In this document: one piece after another, positions 25,748-33,320 of the stretch
Layout: every line of letters starts with the position of its first letter
Numbering within the stretch: position 1 is the first letter of the stretch
Assembly (NCBI RefSeq): GCF_000172175.1
Contig: NZ_ABJL02000006.1
Span: forward strand, 124,001-188,000
Source of the DNA: Bacteroides intestinalis DSM 17393
GTDB taxonomy: Bacteria; Bacteroidota; Bacteroidia; Bacteroidales; Bacteroidaceae
DNA length: 64,000 bases
Direction of reading: 5' to 3'
Notes under the pieces: generated by a model
Databases searched by the model: none
What the model was told of the DNA's origin: nothing
The model's input: only the letters and a program-made list of their open reading frames with translations
Translations under genes and position numbers: made by a program

Positions 25748-25875
25748 ATAAGCTTGCTTATTTTTAACGCTAAGATACAGCTAATCTTCGCTTTTGAACA
25801 AAGATTAGATATAAGGAATAACTTTTTAATCTAAACCATAACTTTTTTCTATGAACAATTCTCCTGGAAAACAGT

Positions 25876-25883
25876 TATTTTTG
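25876..25883 (+). promoter_or_regulatory. -7 box TATTTTTG for mdh
   Basis: Exact TAnnTTTG match 55 bases before the chosen mdh start. No TTTG at -33. Confidence 0.5.
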
Positions 25884-25938
25884 TACCGCGAAATCAGAAA
25901 TGAGAGAAATAATATTCACCTTTAAATACATAAAAGTT

Positions 25939-26940
25939 ATGGAATTTCTAACAAACGAAAAACTTACGATTGTAGGAGCTGCCGGCATGATCGGCTCTAA
26001 CATGGCACAGACTGCCATTATGATGCACTTGACACCAAACATTTGTCTGTATGATCCTTACGGCCCGGGCTTGGAAGGTGTAGCGGAAGAAATGTTCCAC
26101 TGCGGTTTCGAAGGACTGAACCTCACTTACACTTCCGATATCAAAGAAGCACTGACAGATGCCAAATACATCGTATCTTCGGGTGGTGCTGCCCGCAAAG
26201 CCGGCATGACACGTGAAGACTTATTGAAAGGCAACGCCGCCATCGCCGAGGAATTCGGTAAGAATGTAAAGGCTTACTGTCCGGATGTGAAACATGTAGT
26301 GGTAATTTTCAATCCAGCTGACATCACCGGGTTGATTACCCTGTTGTACTCCGGCCTGAAACCTTCACAGGTAACTACCCTTGCCGCTCTCGATAGTACT
26401 CGCCTACGCAGCGAACTTGCCAAGCATTTCCACATTTCTCCCGATAAGGTGGAGAACTGCCGTACCTATGGTGGCCACGGAGAACAAATGGCTGTTTATG
26501 CTTCCACTGCAAAAGTAGACGGTAAACCTTTGTTGGAAATCATCGGTACTCCTGCTCTCACAGCCGAGCAATGGGCTGAAATTCAAAGCAAGGTAACCAA
26601 GGGTGGTGCCAATATTATCAATCTTCGCGGACGCTCTTCTTTCCAAAGCCCTGCGTACGTATCCATAGAGATGATTGCCGCTGCTATGGGTGGCAAACCG
26701 TTCCGCTGGCCTGCAGGTACCTATGTACACAGCCACGGTTTCGACCACATCATGATGGCTATGGAAACAGAAATCACCAAAGACGGCGTACATTACAAAG
26801 AACTGAAAGGTACTCCGGAAGAAGAAGCCAAACTGAAGGAGAGCTATGCACACCTTTGCAAGCTGCGCGACGAAGTAATCGGAATGGGTGTACTTCCTGA
26901 AATAAAGGATTGGAAAAGCATCAACCCGAATATTGATTAA
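25939..26940 (+). CDS. mdh: Malate dehydrogenase
   Basis: 333 residues from Met at 25939 (MEFLTNEKLTIVGAAGMIGS). An upstream in-frame ATG at 25900 would add 13 residues unlike the family and leave almost no leader. It has the NAD-binding loop VGAAGMIGSNMAQ, IVSSGGAARKAGMTREDLL, FNPADITG, the substrate arginine region DSTRLRSELA and the catalytic His in YGGHGEQM. It interconverts malate and oxaloacetate, feeding the fumarate/succinate branch in Bacteroides. Single gene with its own terminator. Confidence 0.95.
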   Translation: MEFLTNEKLTIVGAAGMIGSNMAQTAIMMHLTPNICLYDPYGPGLEGVAEEMFHCGFEGLNLTYTSDIKEALTDAKYIVSSGGAARKAGMTREDLLKGNAAIAEEFGKNVKAYCPDVKHVVVIFNPADITGLITLLYSGLKPSQVTTLAALDSTRLRSELAKHFHISPDKVENCRTYGGHGEQMAVYASTAKVDGKPLLEIIGTPALTAEQWAEIQSKVTKGGANIINLRGRSSFQSPAYVSIEMIAAAMGGKPFRWPAGTYVHSHGFDHIMMAMETEITKDGVHYKELKGTPEEEAKLKESYAHLCKLRDEVIGMGVLPEIKDWKSINPNID

Positions 26941-27075
26941 TATAACGTTCTAAAAATAAAAAGGTATAAATGTATGTGTGCCCAATAAGAAAAATATATT
27001 TTCCCAGTAGGAAAAAAAAATTAGGCAATAGGCTAATAATTTATTGGGAAATAAACACAAACCTAACCAGAGATT

Positions 27076-27117
27076 CCCTCTTGCGTCAGCAGAAGCCGAA
27101 GGCAAGGGGGATTTTTC
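27076..27117 (+). terminator. Terminator after mdh
   Basis: Stem CCCTCTTGC/GCAAGGGGG (one wobble) followed by ATTTTTC. The ~135 bases between the mdh stop and this stem are AT-rich with nothing recognisable. Confidence 0.75.
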
Positions 27118-27137
27118 TTTTATTTTTTCAGAAATCC

Positions 27138-27169
27138 TTTGGCTGTATTAAAAAAACTATTTATCTTTG
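27138..27169 (+). promoter_or_regulatory. Promoter of tRNA-Phe/tRNA-Pro
   Basis: TTTG (27138-27141), 20-nt gap, TATCTTTG (27162-27169). The surrounding words TTTGGCTGTA and TATCTTTGCACCCG recur in the tRNA-Gly promoter at 61372-61403. Confidence 0.88.
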
Positions 27170-27186
27170 CACCCGCAAACGAAGAA

Positions 27187-27259
27187 GGTGCCATAGCTCA
27201 GTTGGTAGAGCAAAGGACTGAAAATCCTTGTGTCCCCGGTTCGATTCCTGGTGGCACCA
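27187..27259 (+). tRNA. tRNA-Phe (GAA)
   Basis: 73 nt. Acceptor GGTGCCA/TGGCACC, anticodon loop CTGAAAA in stem AAGGA/TCCTT, discriminator A. CCA is not encoded beyond the discriminator. The T-arm has one C/T mismatch. Confidence 0.96.
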
Positions 27260-27277
27260 CTTTTCGAAAGCAAGTAT

Positions 27278-27350
27278 CGGAATGTAGCGCAGTTGGTAGC
27301 GCACTACGTTCGGGACGTAGGGGTCGGGCGTTCGAGTCGCCTCATTCCGA
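27278..27350 (+). tRNA. tRNA-Pro (CGG)
   Basis: 73 nt. Acceptor CGGAATG/CATTCCG, anticodon loop TTCGGGA in stem CTACG/CGTAG, discriminator A. 18 bases after tRNA-Phe; co-transcribed. Confidence 0.96.
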
Positions 27351-27353
27351 CAC

Positions 27354-27392
27354 AAAAAAGGTCTGATTCTCAACAAGAGTTAGACCTTTTTT
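27354..27392 (+). terminator. Terminator of the tRNA-Phe/Pro transcript
   Basis: Eleven-base stem AAAAAAGGTCT/AGACCTTTTTT with a T-run. A nominal ATG at 27391 lies inside it and is not used as a start. Confidence 0.9.
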
Positions 27393-27441
27393 GTTATATA
27401 TCGGTTCACAAAAGACAATATTTTTCCAAATCCATATCAGC

Positions 27442-27933
27442 ATGGTTGACATTTTACTCATCACATTAGGAGGGATATGCCTTATCGTAGGCTTATTGGG
27501 CTGTATCCTGCCTGTCATTCCCGGGCCGCCTATATCTTACGTCGGCTTGTTATTGCTTCACATTACGGATAGATCGCAATTTTCTACCACCCAGTTACTC
27601 GTGTGGTTGTTGCTGGTTGTGGTGGTGCAAGTGCTGGATTACTTCACTCCTGTTATAGGAAGTAAATTTAGCGGTGGAACCAAATGGGGAAGTTGGGGAT
27701 GCCTGATAGGTTCTATTGTCGGAATCGTGTTTTTCAGCCCGTGGGGAATTGTTTTAGGAGCTTTCGGAGGGGCTTTTATCGGAGAACTTTTAGGAGAAAG
27801 AAGTGCCCGGGACGCCTTCAAATCGGGCATCGGGGCACTGATAGGTTTCTTGGTAGGAACAGTATTCAAAGTAGTGATATGCGGGTATTTCGTATGGTGC
27901 TTTGCCAAGGGATTACTTACCGTTGCAGCGTAA
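27442..27933 (+). CDS. DUF456 family membrane protein
   Basis: 163 residues from 27442 (MVDILLITLGGICLIVGLLG); the open frame starts at 27391 inside the tRNA terminator, so that start is rejected. Three or four membrane segments are visible, with the family block GCILPVIPGPPISYVGLLLLH and glycine-rich GAFGGAFIGELLGE. Function unknown in the family. Its last 17 bases overlap the end of the convergent gene (27917-31084). Confidence 0.88.
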   Translation: MVDILLITLGGICLIVGLLGCILPVIPGPPISYVGLLLLHITDRSQFSTTQLLVWLLLVVVVQVLDYFTPVIGSKFSGGTKWGSWGCLIGSIVGIVFFSPWGIVLGAFGGAFIGELLGERSARDAFKSGIGALIGFLVGTVFKVVICGYFVWCFAKGLLTVAA

Positions 27934-30900
27934 TGCTCATCAATCCGATTACCACATCATTAGAAAGAGTTTCGAGAACAAGGTGAGAAAGCTTCTTACC
28001 GGGGTTCAAAGGCATTTCGAGCAACACAGCCGCTCCACCATCCAATTCACGGGAAGCACCGGGAAATCCCAACTCCTCACCGAAATTATTACTGATTTCG
28101 CCTGTTTTAAGTCGCAGGCGGTAGAGTGCCGGCGTATGGCGATTGAATGCTAAACCATCTTCAAAGAAGATGTGTTCGATAGGAGGCCAGTTATCCGGAT
28201 TGCGCAAGAACATAACATCACGGGTACCGTCTTTATAATAGATACGGATAACTCCATTATCGATATGACACTGCATATGATTCGTACTGCCCGCCATAAG
28301 CAAATAAGCACGGGAAGCTTTTCCTTTGAGAGGAATTTCTAGGCTATCCGGATAATTGTCCCAAAGAGAAGTAAAAGCCACATTATGACCTTCAGCAGGA
28401 GTACGGAAAGGTATGCCCAACTCAGTATTCAATATACCATTCTGAACAGAAGAACGAAGCCCGGCATCATTAATATCCACTGTATGTAAAGGATGACACC
28501 ACTCCCCGATACCCTGTTTGGGTATTTGCAAAGTAGTATAAGGAGAACGGGGAGAAAGATATTCGTTACGGAAAATATCCGTCACAGATGAGTTGAAACG
28601 GGTATCCATCACTACCGGCTCACATTTTGCAAAATGAACTTGGGTGAAAGTACTGGGTTCTATCAAACTTTGATTAGCTTCAGAATGAGGTCTGCCAACA
28701 GGATACCACCATTTCATTTCATCCTGTTGCATAGGAACAAAGCAGACAGGAGCCTCAGCATATATAACGTTGGCAGGAACTGATGCAGGAGAAGAAAACT
28801 CTTCACCACCCCATTCAATACGTACATCTGTCTCTTCACCGGAAGAGGCAGGTACCACGACAGACAGCATTGGACGAGTAATAGATTTCTCAACCAATGT
28901 CCACGTGGCAGGTTTCCCATTGATTGTGAGTTTTGCCACCTTAGAACGTTGTGCCGGAAACTGAAGTTCCAGGGTACGGACAGCAGGCAAACGATGAGTT
29001 ACGACATAAGAGGTAACTCCTTCCTTATCTCCCCGCTGAAAATCGAAATCAATATCCGGTGTATGCAGAGAGGCAGACGGCCATGCGGACGGCAAACCGG
29101 GTTTCACTAACAAACGTTCGTTCATTGCATCCGGCAGAATACCATAAAGACCTTGTATCAACACGCGGGAAGCAACACCGATAGGATCACCGAAATCGCG
29201 GTAACACTCTCCACGGGCAGCATCATAGAAGCTGATCTGCCCAAAGTTGGCAGGGCTTTCACCTAAATACATACCATCCAGAATGGAACTTTTCAACAAT
29301 TTGAAACCGGCATCGGTACGACCTGCCTGGAAATAAGCAAGGGCGGTATGCATCACTTCGGCAAAAGCTACATTATTAATACTCCAGGAATAAGGTAGCC
29401 AATTGGTAGTGGAAATGGTAGCATATCCTTCATCTTTCAGACCTTCGCCACGAACAGGAATATGAGGAATTTCACGGTCTACATAACTGGTGGCAAGGTA
29501 TGCCTGGAAAGGATCGGCAATATCGCTGTCGAGCGCATGATAGATGGTCCACACACCGGGAGCGGTATGCAGGCGTTTATGTCCCATGAAGTCCTGGAAC
29601 TCAGCCCAATGTCCACGTTCGGGCATCCAAAGGCGGGCATTCAGTGCTTTCAATATATTATCAGCTTCCTCGCGGTAAGGTGTGGAATCTTCCCCTATTT
29701 TTTCAGCAATCAGAGCAGCAAGGCGATTGGCACGATAGTTATAAGCAGTACTGTGAGTGACGGCACCGCTGTTGTAGTAGAGGGCATCGCTTGCCCAGAT
29801 ACAGGCGTAGGCATCGTAAAGACCGTCATTATCGGGATCATAGTTGAGCTTCTCCCAGGCAAGATGACGAGTAAATACAGGCCACATGCGACGGGCATAT
29901 TCCAGATCACCGGTCCAGTTAAGATGCCACAGGAGTTCATCTATATAACAAAGATTCATATCATAATGATGCATCTGATCGTTACGACGCGGATTACGAC
30001 AAATATATCCGTTACTGTACTGCGGTGTACCCCATTGCTTTACGGAACGAGCCAGAGCAAGGGCAGAATCCTGTGCAGGATGTGATATCGTATTGGGTAC
30101 CTCAGTCACCTGACTGGCAGCATAGGCATCGAAATGCGTACGGGCACGATCGTGCCACCCCAAAGCATCGCCTGTATAAGCTGCACGCCAGCCGCTAAGG
30201 GGCATACGCCAACCAATGGCACCATGCAACCAGACTTCACCATCCCAAATACCATCGGCAGCTACGGCAAGGGCACCACCCAGGGTATTAAAAAATGGAT
30301 CGGGAGTTGTAATCCGAATGCGGGAAGCCAGTTCGGCACGGGCTCGCTCTGATTTATCATAGAGAGCAACACCCTCTTCAAAGGAAGGAATCACCAAGGA
30401 ATAATCGCGGACAAGAATATAGATATTCTGTGGATCAGTATCCAGAGCTATATCCATAGTCTGTAATTGTTCAGGGTGCTCCGGCGCATCGAAGCAACCC
30501 GGAGGATCAGCTCCCATATCACCGTTACGGCTCAGTTTGTCAAGACGGATTTCGCTCAGCAAAGAGCGTAAAGTAGCCCCCTGAGGCATATTGATGGGAG
30601 TAATCTTCCAGATAGCAGCATCTTCATCGGGCAAGGCAAGAGCGAAGATCTGCAGTTCTGCATTTTCACTCCAGGCAGGATGCGTCAGGCGATACGAACG
30701 GCGACCGGGAGTGTAGCGTGATTCACACCAGGCAGTAGAGTCAAGAGCTACAGAACTGCCATCACTCAGCAGAAGACGAAAACTGATATTCTTACTATTA
30801 CGTTTCTCATAAACGGCAAAAACGGGACGGTCGCTCGTCTCTAAACGGAAAGCTGTGTGGCTGCCATAGAGAGCGCGGGTATAGCGGTTCTTACCGTTGA

Positions 30901-31084
30901 CGCTTACAAAGTCTTCTCCATCCGGACGATATTGCAAGGTACGGGAGGCACCACGTTTATGATCGTTGAAAGAGGTGGACTCTATGCGATCGCCAGCACC
31001 TTGCGGTTTATTGCCAGTGGTATACTGTGCATAAGCGATAGCAGGCAACAGAGAGATAGCGGCATAAAGAAATATTCGTTTCAT
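27917..31084 (-). CDS. Large secreted six-hairpin glycosidase-like protein (DUF4450 type)
   Basis: 1055 residues; start chosen at 31084 (MKRIFLYAAISLLPAIAYAQ, a clean signal peptide) rather than the open ATG at 31123. The middle (~350-640) has repeated Trp/Tyr-rich helical segments (YDMNLCYIDELLWHLNWTGDLEYARRMWP, DNDGLYDAYACIWASDALYYNS) typical of (alpha/alpha)6 barrels. The C-terminal ~250 residues look like beta-sandwich modules. I connect it with the Bacteroides DUF4450 family, not certainly. Substrate unknown; its operon partners (six-hairpin lipoprotein, GH2) and the rhamnose genes upstream suggest a plant glycan. Confidence 0.8.
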   Translation of the reverse strand: MKRIFLYAAISLLPAIAYAQYTTGNKPQGAGDRIESTSFNDHKRGASRTLQYRPDGEDFVSVNGKNRYTRALYGSHTAFRLETSDRPVFAVYEKRNSKNISFRLLLSDGSSVALDSTAWCESRYTPGRRSYRLTHPAWSENAELQIFALALPDEDAAIWKITPINMPQGATLRSLLSEIRLDKLSRNGDMGADPPGCFDAPEHPEQLQTMDIALDTDPQNIYILVRDYSLVIPSFEEGVALYDKSERARAELASRIRITTPDPFFNTLGGALAVAADGIWDGEVWLHGAIGWRMPLSGWRAAYTGDALGWHDRARTHFDAYAASQVTEVPNTISHPAQDSALALARSVKQWGTPQYSNGYICRNPRRNDQMHHYDMNLCYIDELLWHLNWTGDLEYARRMWPVFTRHLAWEKLNYDPDNDGLYDAYACIWASDALYYNSGAVTHSTAYNYRANRLAALIAEKIGEDSTPYREEADNILKALNARLWMPERGHWAEFQDFMGHKRLHTAPGVWTIYHALDSDIADPFQAYLATSYVDREIPHIPVRGEGLKDEGYATISTTNWLPYSWSINNVAFAEVMHTALAYFQAGRTDAGFKLLKSSILDGMYLGESPANFGQISFYDAARGECYRDFGDPIGVASRVLIQGLYGILPDAMNERLLVKPGLPSAWPSASLHTPDIDFDFQRGDKEGVTSYVVTHRLPAVRTLELQFPAQRSKVAKLTINGKPATWTLVEKSITRPMLSVVVPASSGEETDVRIEWGGEEFSSPASVPANVIYAEAPVCFVPMQQDEMKWWYPVGRPHSEANQSLIEPSTFTQVHFAKCEPVVMDTRFNSSVTDIFRNEYLSPRSPYTTLQIPKQGIGEWCHPLHTVDINDAGLRSSVQNGILNTELGIPFRTPAEGHNVAFTSLWDNYPDSLEIPLKGKASRAYLLMAGSTNHMQCHIDNGVIRIYYKDGTRDVMFLRNPDNWPPIEHIFFEDGLAFNRHTPALYRLRLKTGEISNNFGEELGFPGASRELDGGAAVLLEMPLNPGKKLSHLVLETLSNDVVIGLMSITLQR

Positions 31085-31123
31085 ATAGGGTGATGGATAA
31101 GATGTGATAAAGAGTGATAGCAC

Positions 31124-33274
31124 TTACGGCATCGGACTCAAACCTTCCCAACGCACATCCCATGTTCCGTCCTGCGGGAAGCCCGGATTCTTCACCTGAC
31201 ACCCATCCCAACCGGCACACATCAATGCTACGGCAGTCAGCAAACCACCATTACCGGGCAGGTAACAGCGCAGACGGCCATCCTGATAATTATGTCCATT
31301 CAACAGGTAGGTATTAGTGCGTTTATCCATCAGTAAAGCGCCTACAGCCTTTTCGGGTTCGCCCAGACGAGTGGCGTTCATTGCAGTCATCGGATAGTCC
31401 CACCCCCAGGTTTTCCCCCAATTCCAGTTGTCCCACACCCAGTGCAGGGTATTCTTCATATAGTCGTCACGAATGAGCTTGTTTATCGGAAGGATACCTA
31501 CGGAACCGAGCACGGCCATGTGATCGCTGGTAAAACGAATATCTTTGTAAGTATCAACGGCATCTTCGGATGCCAGGTAGAGATGATCCTCGTTATAAGC
31601 AAGCGGAGAGAGTTTGTCTATCATTTCGTCCCATTCCAGATTGCGCTTTCCACCGGCACGCTCGCGCCACTTCTGGGCTGTCTGCATAGCAAAGTGCCAG
31701 TAAGAGAGTTCGAAAGGTGGGTTGATGGTGGTAGCTGCACGCAGTGTTTCCTGTGCAGGGATGGCACCTTTCAGGATGAAACGACCGTGGAATTCATCAT
31801 AAGTTGCGAAAGCATACATAAACTCGGCAGTTTCCTGCACCAGTTTGTTGTACTTTTGAATCACTTCGTCTGAAGGATTGGAACGGTAAACAAGTTCGGC
31901 CAGATAAATGAAATGCGGTTGTTGCCAGATCAGGAAAGAACCTACATTGGAAGGCGCTTCCGTACCGCTAGGATCGGTCATCTTCATCCAGCGCACACCG
32001 GGAAACCCCTGGCGACGGGCTATTTCACGGGCAACGGGTTCTACGGTTTCATACCAACCCAACGTACGGTCCAGCAGATCAGTATGCCCCCAAAGCGGCT
32101 GCCAAGCTTGATGCCACCAAATCATTTCAAGATGGAACTTACCGAACCAAGAATTATAAGTCAGACCTGTCTCCTGCGGAGGTACACTACCGGCAGACTG
32201 GATAGCGAGAAGATACTGACTGAGTACCACACGACGTTCCAGCTCCTTTGCACGCGGATCGGTGCAATGTGAGAAATCGACAGCAGCGCCATTCGTCCAG
32301 AAGTTCGTCCAATGAGAGGCACTGGCAGCAGCAGTTTCTGCGAAAGAGGGCAATACCTGACCGTCAGCATAGACAGGAGGTTCACTTTCAAATACGGTTC
32401 CCTGAAAATTCGGTGTAAAGAGACAGGAGAATGCCAGCATATCTTCATCCGGAGTCAAGACGAAATAGTTCTTGGATTTCTCAGCCAGGTTGGCTTTGCC
32501 TTCCCAACGCAGGGTTACATAATAAGTGGTTTCATCGAGCACACGCTTCAGCACGGCACTTTGGGCATCCTGACGGACAATGGTTGTAGAATGTTTATCG
32601 TTCGCATCCCAATTGCAGGCATCATCAGCATGTGCACCCGTGGGATACGGAAAGCGCAGATTGACACCGGCATGTGCACGGCTGGTGACACTGGCGGAAA
32701 TCATATCCTGATCGGGATGGCAGACTGTCTGTACATCGAAAGTGTTACCATTCAGTGTGAAGTGGCTGGTGATTTCACCTTTCCACATATTCAGTGTTTG
32801 GCGGATATCGGTGATATCAGATGCTTTCACTCCGTCACCCAGTTCCAAGCCAACGATCCCCAAGTGCAAGCGGTGCGGATTGACGCGGAACCAGTCGGAA
32901 GCTTCTTTTTGCCGTCCTTCTTCCTTGAACTGGCAGGCGTAGAGTTCTTCGTGTCCACGACCGAAGTCAAAGGCTTTCAGGACTTCTTCAGACTTGTATC
33001 CCTGCGGATTGGCAAATGAATGCCAGCCCCACTGGCTCTGTGTCCCCAAAGGCACACCCTTACTATACATAGACGGGAATGTTTGTAAGCCAGTAGCATC
33101 TACCGTGAACGCAAATTCACCATTACCCACGCTGAGCGAAGCCAACGAATCGAACGAGGCTACTTGAGGATTGTTACGAGTCACCAATGCTTCACGGTCT
33201 ATCGGAGCTTGTTTCTCCGAACCACAAGCCGTCAGCACGAAAGCAGCGAAAAGGGAATAAAATACTTTTTTCAT
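31124..33274 (-). CDS. Six-hairpin glycosidase-like lipoprotein
   Basis: 716 residues. The N-terminus MKKVFYSLFAAFVLTACGS is a clear lipoprotein signal. The N-terminal third is beta-rich; residues ~370-700 carry an (alpha/alpha)6-like region with NSWFGKFHLEMIWWHQAWQPLWGH, FLIWQQPHFIYLAELVYRS and WGKTWGWDYPMTAMNATRLG. This looks like GH65/GH95-type folds but I cannot assign a GH family. Surface-anchored or periplasmic. It follows the GH2 gene by 46 bases and precedes the DUF4450-like gene by 39, so the three probably form one operon. Confidence 0.82.
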   Translation of the reverse strand: MKKVFYSLFAAFVLTACGSEKQAPIDREALVTRNNPQVASFDSLASLSVGNGEFAFTVDATGLQTFPSMYSKGVPLGTQSQWGWHSFANPQGYKSEEVLKAFDFGRGHEELYACQFKEEGRQKEASDWFRVNPHRLHLGIVGLELGDGVKASDITDIRQTLNMWKGEITSHFTLNGNTFDVQTVCHPDQDMISASVTSRAHAGVNLRFPYPTGAHADDACNWDANDKHSTTIVRQDAQSAVLKRVLDETTYYVTLRWEGKANLAEKSKNYFVLTPDEDMLAFSCLFTPNFQGTVFESEPPVYADGQVLPSFAETAAASASHWTNFWTNGAAVDFSHCTDPRAKELERRVVLSQYLLAIQSAGSVPPQETGLTYNSWFGKFHLEMIWWHQAWQPLWGHTDLLDRTLGWYETVEPVAREIARRQGFPGVRWMKMTDPSGTEAPSNVGSFLIWQQPHFIYLAELVYRSNPSDEVIQKYNKLVQETAEFMYAFATYDEFHGRFILKGAIPAQETLRAATTINPPFELSYWHFAMQTAQKWRERAGGKRNLEWDEMIDKLSPLAYNEDHLYLASEDAVDTYKDIRFTSDHMAVLGSVGILPINKLIRDDYMKNTLHWVWDNWNWGKTWGWDYPMTAMNATRLGEPEKAVGALLMDKRTNTYLLNGHNYQDGRLRCYLPGNGGLLTAVALMCAGWDGCQVKNPGFPQDGTWDVRWEGLSPMP

Positions 33275-33320
33275 GGTATTCTTGATAACAGATAATTAGA
33301 TTAATAGTATTTGGGGGAAG

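Noticed and set aside
32312..33019. 235-codon plus-strand frame within the six-hairpin lipoprotein gene
   Set aside because: The opposite strand carries a lipoprotein signal and a continuous 716-codon frame; this one is a shadow.
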